Shown here in pieces: positions 1 through 9,115 of a stretch of 64,000 bases of DNA. Position numbers and translations under genes: made by a program. This DNA is from Nostoc sp. PA-18-2419. GTDB taxonomy: Bacteria > Cyanobacteriota > Cyanobacteriia > Cyanobacteriales > Nostocaceae. Where the stretch lies: contig NZ_SZNH01000005.1 in assembly GCF_005869855.1 (NCBI RefSeq), forward strand, positions 173,979 through 237,978. Reading direction: 5' to 3'. The notes beneath the pieces were generated by a model. That model saw only the letters and a list, made by a program, of their open reading frames with translations. It was not told the origin of the DNA and did not search any database. Every line of letters starts with the position of its first letter. Position 1 is the stretch's first letter.

Positions 1-710
1 CACTCCACTACAACCTTTTAAGTGGTGACATTGGTCTTAAGTTTGTGGGCATTGTGGGATTACTGTTCACAATCTTGAGTATTACAGGCATTATCTTATG
101 GCCTGGTTGGCGCAAGTTGATTGCTGGCTTCAAAATTAAATGGAATGCTCATCCTAAGCGAGTAAATTTTGATATTCATAAAGTTGCTGGTGTCATTACA
201 GCCACATTTCTAGTCTTTACCTTTTTCACTGGCTTTTGCTGGAACTTTTCTGAATTTGTCAACCCGATAATCTACGCATTCACCTTCTCCAAACCTCAAC
301 CCAATTTGGTTTCTGTACCTATTTCCGGTCAGTCTCCACTTGGACTACAGGAGCAGTTAAAAATCGCTCAAGCTGCTTTGCCCAATGCATCACTTAGTCT
401 AATTGGCTTTCCAAGTAAACCAGAAGAGACTTTTTGGTTTAACTTTAATCTTGGCGATGTTTCTCTTGACCAGTATAGCGGCAAGGTTTTACAGGTATCT
501 ACGATCGCAACTGCATCATTAGGCGATCGCGTCCTCAATTCCTTTAACGATTTGCACTACGGCACTTTCTGGGGATTACCTTCTCGAATTTTCTACGTCT
601 TTATCGGATTTGCACCCTTAATTTTATTTTTTACTGGCTTTGTGATGTGGCGATATCGCTATCAGGCAAAACCAACTACAAAAAATAGTATTTATAAAAC
701 TTCAATTTAA
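1..710 (+). CDS. PepSY-associated transmembrane protein, 5'-truncated by the window edge
   Basis: The reading frame is open from base 3, so the gene begins before the window and the GTG at 45 is only internal. The visible part reads LHYNLLSGDIG, then a membrane helix, the signature ILWPGWRKLIAGFKIKW, the motif HPKRVNFDIHKVAG, a second helix ending in FTGFCWNF, a periplasmic loop with LDQYSGKVL, and a last helix before MWRYRYQ. This matches, almost segment for segment, the complete paralogue at 6402-7547. PepSY_TM proteins beside TonB receptors are thought to reduce or release iron from ferric siderophores at the inner membrane (FoxB is the studied example); that role is inferred here from context. 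The conserved His residues in HPKR and DIHK could bind haem or metal. The family is confident, the reaction is not. Confidence 0.88.
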   Translation, partial: LHYNLLSGDIGLKFVGIVGLLFTILSITGIILWPGWRKLIAGFKIKWNAHPKRVNFDIHKVAGVITATFLVFTFFTGFCWNFSEFVNPIIYAFTFSKPQPNLVSVPISGQSPLGLQEQLKIAQAALPNASLSLIGFPSKPEETFWFNFNLGDVSLDQYSGKVLQVSTIATASLGDRVLNSFNDLHYGTFWGLPSRIFYVFIGFAPLILFFTGFVMWRYRYQAKPTTKNSIYKTSI

Positions 711-730
711 AGCTTTAATTTTTTACTTTG

Positions 731-826
731 GAAATCCCTTATTCCGCTTTTGTAGAAATTGCCTCTCAAGTGGGGTATGAAAACACAAGTCATTTTGGCT
801 ACCTGTTTAAACAGCAATTTGCATGA
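731..826 (+). pseudogene. AraC-family regulator, C-terminal helix-turn-helix remnant
   Basis: Thirty-one codons followed by TGA read EIPYSAFVEIASQVGYENT then SHFGYLFKQQF. This is the second helix-turn-helix of AraC/XylS regulators, whose family consensus runs IxEIAxxVGYxxxSxFxRxFKxxFG. There is no start codon, no first helix and no effector domain, and the conserved Gly after the last Phe is replaced by Ala and a stop. It is therefore a relic. AraC regulators of the PchR type are commonly encoded next to cyanobacterial TonB siderophore receptors, which fits the receptor gene starting about 180 bp downstream. The rest of the gene has been lost or lies elsewhere. Confidence 0.7.
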
Positions 827-890
827 CTCTTATAGACTATCGTCACCGCAAAGGCTGATAGCAAAAGGTAGATCCCGATTCCGATAAAAA

Positions 891-997
891 AAATCCGGTT
901 TCAGATATATGCGATCGCCCAATTTTTCGTATTCTCCTGAATAGAGTTAATTAAAAGTAACTTGCAACTAGCAAGCTCTGTTTTGAGAAATCCGGTT
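891..997 (+). promoter_or_regulatory. Candidate regulator site: AAATCCGGTT direct repeat upstream of the receptor gene
   Basis: The ten bases AAATCCGGTT occur at 891-900 and again at 988-997, just before the start of the first TonB receptor. A related TTCCGATAAA lies at 880-889, so the left half has spaced TCCG cores. Spaced direct TCCGG-type repeats would suit an AraC-type activator, and an AraC relic lies next door. I cannot see a convincing Fur box. The functional assignment is inference only. Confidence 0.3.
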
Positions 998-1008
998 GGG
1001 TGTGTGGA

Positions 1009-3588
1009 ATGATGAAACTGTCGCGATCGCTTTTTATTTCCTGTTTTCTAGTTGCTGTCATTGTCAAACCTGGGCAAGCAAAAGAAGTAATTAAAATTTC
1101 TCCTATCCAAGAGCCAAATCACTTTGCCAGAACAGTCAAAGAATGGCTGGCTCAGATAGAACAACAACAAACGCCACAAACAGAAGTTGTACAAGTGACG
1201 CAAGTCAAGGCAAATCCCACTAATAAAGGTGTGGAGGTAATTTTACAAACCTCGAAAGGACAACAGTTGCAACTAGTAAATCGTAGTACTGGTAGCAATT
1301 TTATTACTGATATTCCTAATGCTCAATTGCGTCTACCATCGGGCGAAGCATTCACATTCCGCTCAGAAAAGCCAATAGCTGGTGTTAGTGAGATTACAGT
1401 TACTAACTTTGATGCCAATACTATCCGGGTGACAGTGATAGGTGAGGTAGGTATACCAACTGTCGAGTTATTTGACAGTCCAGACGAAGGTTTAATTTTT
1501 AGTGTGGCAACTGCTGCATCCACAGCACAACAACCTCAAACCCAACCAACTCCCGAACAACAGCCGCCTGAAAGTCAAACACAGCCAAAACCATCAACAC
1601 AAGGTGATGAACCGATTGAATTAGTGGTAACTGGTGAACAAGATGGATATCGCGTACCAGATGCAACAACCGCAACTAAAACTGATACACCTTTGCGCGA
1701 CATTCCCCAATCGATTCAGGTGATTCCACGACAAATAATTGACGATCAAAAAACGATTAGATTGCGAGATATTCTGCAAAATGTCAGTGGCGTAACACCA
1801 GGTGCAGGCTATCAAAACTCCTTTGATAGAGTGAGAATTCGGGGATTTACGCAAGAAACAACTTTTCGAGATGGAATTCGTGACAACTTTCCATCTACAG
1901 ACTTTGCCAATGTAGAACGGGTTGAGGTACTCAAGGGGCCTGCTTCTGTGCTGTTCGGACAAACCGAACCAGGTGGAATTATCAATCTGGTGACGAAACA
2001 ACCTCTAAGTGACCCTTATTACAATCTCGATTTAGATGTTGGAAATTATGCTTTCTATCGTTCAGCTTTGGATTTATCAGGGCCTCTGAATACAGACAAA
2101 ACCTTACTGTATCGCCTGAATGTTGCCTATGAGAATGCTGGTAGTTTCAGAGATTTTATTAGTTCCAAGAACATATTTGTTGCACCAGTTATCGCTTGGA
2201 AACTTAGTAAAAATACTGATTTAAATCTATTTTTGGAATACAATAACAGAGATTATAAACCCGATCGCGGAGTGCTTGCAATTGGCGATCGCCCTGGTTC
2301 GGTTCCCATCAACCGATTTTTTGGCGAACCATCGATTAACGAGGGTACTACCACAAACTACAAGTTCGGGTACAATCTCGAACACCGCTTCAGTCAAAAT
2401 TGGCAACTGCGTCAGGCTTTTTCTACCAATATCTTCAAGAGTGATGAAATCCGCGTTCAGATAGACGAACTGCAAGCAGATGGACGCACAGCAACTAGAG
2501 ATATCGCTAATTTTGGTGGAACCACCAACGAGGACTACAGACTCCAGACAGATGTTATTGGTAACTTCAAAACAGGAACAATATCCCATAAACTGCTGTT
2601 TGGCGTAGACCTGAACCGTTACACTGAAGTTTCTGATGGCTTTTCTAACGGACCTTTTGCATCCATTGATGTTTTTAATCCTGTTTACTTTGTTCCGATT
2701 ACTCGTCCCACTACACCTTACATAGTTCAAAATTTCACAGATACATTAGGCTTTTATTTGCAAGACCAAATAACTATTGCTGACAACCTCAAGCTACTGC
2801 TGGGCGGTCGTTTTGATACGGTGAATATTTTACAGAAGGATTTAGTAGCTCAAAGTTCAACCAACGACAATAATTCTGCTTTTACCCCGCGTGTTGGCAT
2901 TGTCTATCAACCCACCCCTCCTGTTTCTCTGTATGCAAGTTATGCAGAATCTTTTGTACCACAGTATGGACGGTCTAGGGACAATTCAGCTTTTGTTCCC
3001 GAACGCAGCAAACAGTATGAGGTAGGCGTTAAAGGAGAGTTGTTTGATGGCAGACTTTCAGCAACATTGGCAGCTTACCACCTAACAAAATCCAACGTTT
3101 TAACTACCGATCCCATCGATTCAAATTATTCGATTCAAGTGGGCGAACAGACTAGCAAGGGGATTGAACTTGATATTGTTGGGCAATTAACACCAGGTTG
3201 GAATGTAATTGCTACCTATGGTTATACAGATGCCAGAGTTACCCGCGATAATGACTTACCTGTAGGCAATCGCCTGCAAAACGTAGCAGAAAATACTGCC
3301 AGTTTATGGACAACTTACGAACTTCAACAAGGTAATTTTAAAGGGTTGGGCTTTGGTTTAGGTCTTTATTATGTGGGCGATCGCCCTGGAGAAATTGACA
3401 AATCCCTTATTCTGCCAAGTTATTTTCGCACAGATGCAGCGCTGTTTTACAAGCAAGATAACTGGAGGGTTGGTCTCAATTTCAAAAATCTTTTTGATAT
3501 TAACTACTACCTGGAAACTCAGGGACGCGACGTTGTTTACCCAGGTGCGCCGTTTACAGTGATTGGCTCTGTTTCTTTCACGTTCTAA
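1009..3588 (+). CDS. TonB-dependent siderophore receptor with N-terminal AMIN domain (copy 1)
   Basis: Outer-membrane gated channel that imports ferric siderophores using TonB energy. In order: a signal peptide ending GQA near residue 25; an AMIN domain at about 45-165 (VVQVTQVKANPTNKGVEVI, FDANTIRV); a Gln/Pro-rich linker at about 170-200; the plug domain with DTPLRDIPQSIQVIP and VEVLKGPASVLFGQTEPGG; and a 22-strand-type barrel ending in the typical terminal Phe (SVSFTF). The length of about 860 residues is normal for cyanobacterial FhuA/IutA-like receptors with the AMIN extension. Start choice is open: GTG 1000, ATG 1009 or ATG 1012, with only a weak GTGGA before them. It precedes a paralogue by about 80 bp in the same direction, so the two are probably co-transcribed. 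The exact siderophore cannot be told. Confidence 0.93.
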   Translation: MMKLSRSLFISCFLVAVIVKPGQAKEVIKISPIQEPNHFARTVKEWLAQIEQQQTPQTEVVQVTQVKANPTNKGVEVILQTSKGQQLQLVNRSTGSNFITDIPNAQLRLPSGEAFTFRSEKPIAGVSEITVTNFDANTIRVTVIGEVGIPTVELFDSPDEGLIFSVATAASTAQQPQTQPTPEQQPPESQTQPKPSTQGDEPIELVVTGEQDGYRVPDATTATKTDTPLRDIPQSIQVIPRQIIDDQKTIRLRDILQNVSGVTPGAGYQNSFDRVRIRGFTQETTFRDGIRDNFPSTDFANVERVEVLKGPASVLFGQTEPGGIINLVTKQPLSDPYYNLDLDVGNYAFYRSALDLSGPLNTDKTLLYRLNVAYENAGSFRDFISSKNIFVAPVIAWKLSKNTDLNLFLEYNNRDYKPDRGVLAIGDRPGSVPINRFFGEPSINEGTTTNYKFGYNLEHRFSQNWQLRQAFSTNIFKSDEIRVQIDELQADGRTATRDIANFGGTTNEDYRLQTDVIGNFKTGTISHKLLFGVDLNRYTEVSDGFSNGPFASIDVFNPVYFVPITRPTTPYIVQNFTDTLGFYLQDQITIADNLKLLLGGRFDTVNILQKDLVAQSSTNDNNSAFTPRVGIVYQPTPPVSLYASYAESFVPQYGRSRDNSAFVPERSKQYEVGVKGELFDGRLSATLAAYHLTKSNVLTTDPIDSNYSIQVGEQTSKGIELDIVGQLTPGWNVIATYGYTDARVTRDNDLPVGNRLQNVAENTASLWTTYELQQGNFKGLGFGLGLYYVGDRPGEIDKSLILPSYFRTDAALFYKQDNWRVGLNFKNLFDINYYLETQGRDVVYPGAPFTVIGSVSFTF

Positions 3589-3665
3589 GACTCAATAAGC
3601 ATCTGCATCAAAGCAACGCATGGAGTGAGTTTTTTATCTGGAATAGTATGGTGTGTGGAGAGAAA

Positions 3666-6347
3666 ATGAATCAGCAAGTATCTAAATTCAGTTACAGAAT
3701 AGAGTGGTTGTTAATACTTTTGATTTTGCTGGTTCAGCCAGCCAAAGCCCAAGATATTCCCAAATCTAATAATCGGTTCAATCTAGCGAAAACACTACCA
3801 CAGGTCAAGCCACCTCAAGCAACTGGGAAAATTAGGCAATTAAGTGAGCTAGAACCTGTTGTTACCAGCGCCAAAATGTTGGTGCAGTCGTCACCACCAG
3901 CAAACACGCCACAAACAGAAGTTGTGCAGGTGACGGGAGTTAAAGCAAATCCGACTGCTAAAGGTGTGGAGCTGATTTTACAGACATCTAAAGGCGAACA
4001 GTTGCAGATCGTGAATCGCAGTGTTAATAATAACTTCATTGCTGATATTCCCAATGCACAGTTGCGTTTACCTAGTGGTGAGGCATTTACATTCCGCTCG
4101 GAAAAGCCAATTGTGGGTGTTAGTGAAATTACAGTTACTAACTTTGATGCCAATACTATCCGGGTGAGTGCGACAGGGGAAACAGGTGTTCCAACTGTCG
4201 AGTTATTTGACAGTGCGGATGAGGGTTTAATTTTTAGTGTGGCGACTGCTGCATCCACAGCACAACAACCTCAAACCCAACCAACTCCCCAACAGCAGCC
4301 AGAAAGTCAAACACAGCCAAAACCATCAACACAAGGTGATGAACCGATTGAGTTGGTAGTCACGGGTGAACAAGACGGATATAGTGTACCAGATAGCACA
4401 ACTGCAACTAAAACTGATACTCCTCAACGTGACATTCCCCAGTCAATTCAAGTTATTCCTCAACAAGTCATCAAGGATCAACAAATTACACGGATTAGCG
4501 ATGCTGTGAGGAATGTCAGCGGTGTGACTATTCAGGGAGACTTTGCCAATTTGTCAGATACTTACAACATTCGCGGCTTTACCACCTACGCCACTTTGAG
4601 AGATGGTTTCTATGCCATTGGTAACTTTGTAAATCCAACAAATATTGAGCGGATTGAAGTGCTTAAGGGTCCAGCTTCCGTGCTGTATGGGCAGTTTGAG
4701 CCAGGAGGGGTGGTGAATTATGTCACCAAAAAACCACTTGATTATCCCTATTACTCTGCTGAGTTCACAACTGGGAGCTTTAGCACCTATCGTCCTTCGC
4801 TCGATTTTTCTGGACCGCTTAACTCAGACAAAAGCATTCTGTATCGCTTGAATGTTGCCTATGAAAATTCCGGTAGCTTCGTTGACTTTTTGAATGAAAA
4901 AGTCCTTAGCATCGCTCCCGCACTCACGTTCAAACTTGGGAAGGCAACCACGTTAACGTTTCAATATGAATACCTCAACGCCGATCGCACTTTCTACGAC
5001 GGTTTATTACCCGATCCTAACGTTTTCAACGTGCCGATTAATCGCTTCTTGGGAGAGCCAGGAGATTATTACTCGGCTCAATCGCATTTCATAAATTTAA
5101 CTGTTAATCACAGTTTTAACAAAAACCTGCGAATTCGCAGTGCCTTTTCCGTTAAGCTGACCGATGGTGATGACTTAGCGTTTCGACCAGACTCTCTTGA
5201 TGCAGACGGTCGTACTGTGTTACGGCGGTATGCGGTAGATAGAAACCTTTACCGCAACTACTCCCTGCAAACGGATCTGATTGGCAACTTCAATACAGGG
5301 CCTGTCCAACATCAAGTTTTGCTGGGGTTGGAGTGGAATAAAGACCTCCTGGGCTTCGATTATCTCCGCAGTAGCACTTCGGTGACTCCAAGTATTGATT
5401 TGTTTAATCCCGTGTATGGTGCTTCCCCGCCACCAGAGTTTGATGAAGGCTCAGAGCGCGAGCGCTACGGTCGCGACACGATCGCCTTTTATCTGCAAGA
5501 TCAAGTCACACTGCTACCAAACCTGAAGCTATTAGTAGGTGGCAGATATGACTTTATTAATCGTAAAAATACCATTCACCCACTGGATGCTTTGGGTAAT
5601 AATCTGATTGGTGATGAGAGCATTGATCGGCTTTACAATGAAGCTTTTTCACCTCGCGTTGGCATTGTTTATCAGCCGATTGAACCGATTTCAATTTACG
5701 CCAGCTACAGCCGCTCGTTTAATCCCAGTGACTCGCGGACAGTAGATGGAACTCAATTGCCACCAGAACGCGGCACTCAGTACGAAGTAGGAGTCAAAGC
5801 CGAACTGATTAAAGACAGGCTATCTGCTACTTTTGCCGCCTATGATATCACCAAAGAAAATGTCGCTACAACCGATCTAAACAATCTTGATTATTCGATT
5901 GCGGCTGGAGAAGTCAAAAGTCGCGGTTTGGAATTTGATGTTTCTGGGCAGATTTTACCAGGCTGGAATGTGATTGCGTCCTTATTCCACAACGATGCTT
6001 TTGTCAGTAAAGATAATACTCTACCAGTGGGCGACTCTTTGGTAAATGCTCCTGGTGTTGGGGGGAGTTTGTGGACAACTTATGAAATTCAAGACGGAAA
6101 TTGGAAAGGATTAGGTTTTGGTGGGGGAGTATTTTATACAGGCGATCGCGAAGCCACACTTCCCAACACTTTCAAAATCCCCTCCTATGTGCGCGCTGAT
6201 GCCTCAATTTTCTACAAACGCGATCGCTGGCGGGTTGGATTGAACTTTAAGAATCTTTTGGGTACTACATATTACGATTCTCAGGGTTACTATCTGCGTC
6301 CTGGTGCGCCTTTGACTGTGCTGGGAACAGTTTCAGTTGAATTTTGA
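3666..6347 (+). CDS. TonB-dependent siderophore receptor with N-terminal AMIN domain (copy 2)
   Basis: Paralogue of the preceding gene with the same layout: a signal peptide (hydrophobic run ending QPAKA), an AMIN domain (VVQVTGVKANPTAKGVELI), a Gln/Pro linker, a plug with DTPQRDIPQSIQVIP and IEVLKGPASVLYGQFEPGG, and a barrel ending VSVEF. ATG 3666 is preferred over the upstream in-frame ATG at 3648 because GGAGAG sits at a good distance before it. The AMIN-linker part is almost identical to copy 1 at DNA level, while the barrel loops differ. This suggests recent duplication or gene conversion in the N-terminal half and selection for different ligands outside. The PepSY gene follows after 54 bp and probably belongs to the same operon. 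Confidence 0.93.
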   Translation: MNQQVSKFSYRIEWLLILLILLVQPAKAQDIPKSNNRFNLAKTLPQVKPPQATGKIRQLSELEPVVTSAKMLVQSSPPANTPQTEVVQVTGVKANPTAKGVELILQTSKGEQLQIVNRSVNNNFIADIPNAQLRLPSGEAFTFRSEKPIVGVSEITVTNFDANTIRVSATGETGVPTVELFDSADEGLIFSVATAASTAQQPQTQPTPQQQPESQTQPKPSTQGDEPIELVVTGEQDGYSVPDSTTATKTDTPQRDIPQSIQVIPQQVIKDQQITRISDAVRNVSGVTIQGDFANLSDTYNIRGFTTYATLRDGFYAIGNFVNPTNIERIEVLKGPASVLYGQFEPGGVVNYVTKKPLDYPYYSAEFTTGSFSTYRPSLDFSGPLNSDKSILYRLNVAYENSGSFVDFLNEKVLSIAPALTFKLGKATTLTFQYEYLNADRTFYDGLLPDPNVFNVPINRFLGEPGDYYSAQSHFINLTVNHSFNKNLRIRSAFSVKLTDGDDLAFRPDSLDADGRTVLRRYAVDRNLYRNYSLQTDLIGNFNTGPVQHQVLLGLEWNKDLLGFDYLRSSTSVTPSIDLFNPVYGASPPPEFDEGSERERYGRDTIAFYLQDQVTLLPNLKLLVGGRYDFINRKNTIHPLDALGNNLIGDESIDRLYNEAFSPRVGIVYQPIEPISIYASYSRSFNPSDSRTVDGTQLPPERGTQYEVGVKAELIKDRLSATFAAYDITKENVATTDLNNLDYSIAAGEVKSRGLEFDVSGQILPGWNVIASLFHNDAFVSKDNTLPVGDSLVNAPGVGGSLWTTYEIQDGNWKGLGFGGGVFYTGDREATLPNTFKIPSYVRADASIFYKRDRWRVGLNFKNLLGTTYYDSQGYYLRPGAPLTVLGTVSVEF

Positions 6348-6401
6348 TTGCTTCAATTTCTGAACTGATTAAGTGCTGTATGGTATGACGGAGCTTTTAC
6401 T

Positions 6402-7547
6402 ATGAACTCTAAAAAAATACGCGAGCTAACATTTATTCTGCACCGCTATCTTGGTTTAGCAGTAGGACTGCTGCTGGTTATTGTTGGCTTAACAGGTAGC
6501 TTGTTGGTGTTTGAGCAAGATTTTGACCGCTTCATGATTACTCAACAGTATGGACAGATTACGCCTCAAAAGGTGCAAGTATCTCCAGAGTCTGTGATGA
6601 ATACAATTGAGACGAAGTATGCTGCACGAAGCGATCTGCATCTTTTTCGGATTTATTTGCCAGATACTCCTACTTCTCCCTATATAGGACAGTTGTCAAC
6701 AACTAAGGATCAAAGGACAGAAGTTTTTCTCAATCCTTATACAGGCAAAGTTATTGGTGAGCGGATATCAGATAACACCTTAATAGGTATGATGCTTAGT
6801 CTGCACTACAGCCTAATGGCAGGCGAAACTGGTACTAAAATTGTTGGCATCATTGCCTTTTTTATGTGTGTCCTCACCATCACAGGTTTAATTCTTTGGC
6901 CTGGTTGGCGCAGATTGATTGCAGGCTTCAAAATTAAACTTGATGCTCATCCTAAACGCGCCAACTTTGATATTCACAAAGTGGCTGGTATTATCACTGT
7001 GGTTTTTTTATTTTTTACTGGCTTCACTGGCTTTTGCTGGAACTTCTATGATTTGACTGAGCCGATTATTTACGCTGTAACATTCACTCCAAAATTATCT
7101 GAGCCAGTATCGAAGCCAGTTCCTGGTAAATCGACTTTAAACCTAACCCAACAACTGAAAATTGCCGATACTGCCTTACCTGGTGCTATTACTAAAAGCA
7201 TTTATTTTCCTAGTAAACCAGAAGAAGCTCTACAAATTCGCATGAAGTTACCACAGGAAAATGTAGAGTATGGTAATAGTAATGTTTATCTTGACCAGTA
7301 CAGCGGTAAGGTTTTACGAGTTGATAATGCTTTAAAGTTACCATTGGGCGATCGCGTCCTCAACTCCTTTGTTCCTCTCCACTATGGAACCTTTTGGGGG
7401 CTTCCATCCCGTATTTTGTATGTATTTGTTGGGCTTGCACCGTTAATTCTATTTATCACTGGCTTTGTAATGTGGCGGTATCGTTATCAAGGAAAAATTA
7501 GGATAAGCGATCGCTCATCAGAACTGTCACATTCACGCCGCGATTAA
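6402..7547 (+). CDS. PepSY-associated transmembrane protein (siderophore iron reductase-like)
   Basis: A full-length protein of 381 residues with four predicted membrane helices: one near residue 15-35 (GLLLVIVGLTGSLLVFEQDF), one near 145-165 ending ILWPGWRRLIAGFKIK, one near 190-210 before FTGFCWNFYD, and one near 345-365. PepSY-type periplasmic segments include VFLNPYTGKVIGE and LDQYSGKVLRV. The conserved histidines in LHRYLG, SLHYSL, HPKR and DIHK are placed like haem ligands in this family. A GGAG before ATG 6402 supports the start. Placed directly after two ferric-siderophore receptors, it probably helps release iron at the inner membrane, as shown for the related FoxB. It is paralogous to the truncated gene at the window start, so the receptor-PepSY unit seems duplicated. 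Confidence 0.88.
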   Translation: MNSKKIRELTFILHRYLGLAVGLLLVIVGLTGSLLVFEQDFDRFMITQQYGQITPQKVQVSPESVMNTIETKYAARSDLHLFRIYLPDTPTSPYIGQLSTTKDQRTEVFLNPYTGKVIGERISDNTLIGMMLSLHYSLMAGETGTKIVGIIAFFMCVLTITGLILWPGWRRLIAGFKIKLDAHPKRANFDIHKVAGIITVVFLFFTGFTGFCWNFYDLTEPIIYAVTFTPKLSEPVSKPVPGKSTLNLTQQLKIADTALPGAITKSIYFPSKPEEALQIRMKLPQENVEYGNSNVYLDQYSGKVLRVDNALKLPLGDRVLNSFVPLHYGTFWGLPSRILYVFVGLAPLILFITGFVMWRYRYQGKIRISDRSSELSHSRRD

Positions 7548-7558
7548 CTGACAACTGA

Positions 7559-7587
7559 GATTGCCTTGTTGAGTACTCTAGGCAATC
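7559..7587 (+). terminator. Hairpin after the PepSY gene
   Basis: GATTGCCT at 7559-7566 pairs perfectly with AGGCAATC at 7580-7587 across a 13-base loop, a dozen bases after the stop codon. No T-run follows, so it may be a terminator or an mRNA 3' stabilising stem. Confidence 0.5.
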
Positions 7588-8011
7588 GCTGAATAAATTA
7601 TTATACTCAGTTCTGATTCCAGATTTTCATCTGTTTCCCTTATAGCCAGGGTGACGGCAATTCTATCTACGTATAAAATCACAAAATACTACTGATAAAA
7701 TATACATACTTACTTGAAATTAGGGATATAACAATCAAATAATTAATGCTTCATTAAAAACATATATTGTTTACGTCATGACATTACTTGTTTGCACGTT
7801 GTCAACCAGATATCAAATTATCTCATAAAATAATTAATTAGCATTATAGAAATAACTAAGTATAGTACTGAGTTTTTATAGATAAATAAGCAAAATAATT
7901 TACGATATTTTTTCAAAACAAATCATTTTTAACTCTACAGAATTTACATAAGTTTGGTTAGGCTTTTCACAGAGAAAAAGTCATTCCCTAATCGGAGATA
8001 TTGTCATAAAT
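7588..8011. other. AT-rich spacer, leader of the exosortase-sorted protein gene
   Basis: About 420 bp of AT-rich sequence without a recognisable gene on either strand. The last part holds CGGAGAT at 7992-7998 before ATG 8012, a plausible but slightly distant ribosome binding site. Nothing else could be assigned. Confidence 0.5.
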
Positions 8012-8914
8012 ATGAAAAATCTTAAAGTTCTTCTTGCCACTACAGCCGTCAGTATTAGCCTCTTGAGTCTATCTAATCAGCAAGCAAATGCTGGACAACT
8101 ATACGATGGTTGGAATTATAGTATCGATTCCTTCCAAGATGGTTCTGGAGGTTCTGTTTTTGATATCAAAGGTATGGCGGTCAAAGACTCAGGTGACAAA
8201 GTTTATGTTGCTCTTACAGGCGGGATGCCTTTGAGTGGCACAACCGATGCCGATGACTACTGGAATCCAGGTCATTCAGTCCATATTGGTTGGAGCGATT
8301 TATTCTTCAATTTCTCCGGTCAAGACTTCCAAACAGCTAGTCAAAGTGGTCAGCTATATGGTGTGAGATTTGCCGATTATGACAATAGCTTGGCAACAGG
8401 AGTTTATCAAGGAGTCCAAGCAAAGAGTATCACTACACAACATGGAGGCTACAGCAACTTGAAATGGTATTACGACTGGGGTTGGGGTCAGAATAATACT
8501 CAAGGCACAGACCTAGCCACCACACAAGACGTTTACAACTACTACTACAAATCTGATGTCGCTCAGAATCCTACTTGGAATAATACACCGATTCTCAACG
8601 CCATTGGGTCAGGCACGAAAGTTGGAAATATCTCCATGCTCAACGCTCAGCAACTCAATATTGCTGGACTAAATTTTGCTAACTTTTCTGCCAGTGGCGA
8701 TTACACGATTGGTTTTTCGTTTGATAAGTCTTTAATCGGCGAAGGTAATTATGTTACTAATATCTTCCTTGAGTGCGGCAATGATGGAATAGCTCTCAAG
8801 GGCGATCTTAAATCTGTACCAGAATCTGCCGGGACAATTGGTTTACTCTTGACAGGTTTGAGTTTTATGGCCAGCCAACTTCCACAGCTTCGCAAGAAAA
8901 AGCAGCACGCTTAA
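8012..8914 (+). CDS. PEP-CTERM exosortase-dependent surface protein (XDD-type)
   Basis: Secreted protein of 300 residues. It starts with a clear signal peptide (MKNLKVLLATTAVSISLLSL, cleaved after about NANA-type residues near 27). It ends with a sorting tail: VPESAGT, a hydrophobic stretch, then RKKKQHA. This VPE-helix-basic layout is the PEP-CTERM signal recognised by exosortase/EpsH enzymes. The mature part contains Asp-Asp motifs such as DADDYW and resembles, as far as I recall, the XDD3 family of cyanobacterial exosortase substrates; that subfamily name is tentative. The two Asp-rich and Trp-rich segments might bind ions or glycan. It stands alone with its own terminator, and no exosortase gene is in the window. 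Exosortase substrates often accompany exopolysaccharide loci, and a glycan operon does follow. Confidence 0.75.
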   Translation: MKNLKVLLATTAVSISLLSLSNQQANAGQLYDGWNYSIDSFQDGSGGSVFDIKGMAVKDSGDKVYVALTGGMPLSGTTDADDYWNPGHSVHIGWSDLFFNFSGQDFQTASQSGQLYGVRFADYDNSLATGVYQGVQAKSITTQHGGYSNLKWYYDWGWGQNNTQGTDLATTQDVYNYYYKSDVAQNPTWNNTPILNAIGSGTKVGNISMLNAQQLNIAGLNFANFSASGDYTIGFSFDKSLIGEGNYVTNIFLECGNDGIALKGDLKSVPESAGTIGLLLTGLSFMASQLPQLRKKKQHA

Positions 8915-8945
8915 ATAAGTTTGTCTAAGTAAGTTTATCACTAAT

Positions 8946-8985
8946 AGTAGGGTGGGCAATACAATGCTCGCCCTACTGTTTATTA
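8946..8985 (+). terminator. Strong hairpin after the PEP-CTERM gene
   Basis: AGTAGGGTGGGC at 8946-8957 pairs with GCTCGCCCTACT at 8966-8977, with two G-T pairs and an 8-base loop, followed by GTTTATT. It is a good intrinsic terminator. The AGTAGGGTGGGC type stem is also a frequent dispersed repeat in cyanobacterial spacers. Confidence 0.7.
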
Positions 8986-9115
8986 ATATCAAAATACTTT
9001 TCAATAATTTGTAAGGATTCAGCCCGAAAATTGAGATATCAAAGATGGAGCCTGTAAATCAGGATTGACTACTGCTTTTATCGGTTGCTCAAAAAAATCG
9101 ATAACAGAACATCCT

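Noticed and set aside
1323-2730. Minus-strand open frames within the first TonB receptor gene, and similar ones in the second (3815-4258)
   Set aside because: They lie antisense to strongly supported receptor genes, and resemble each other only because the receptors are paralogues.
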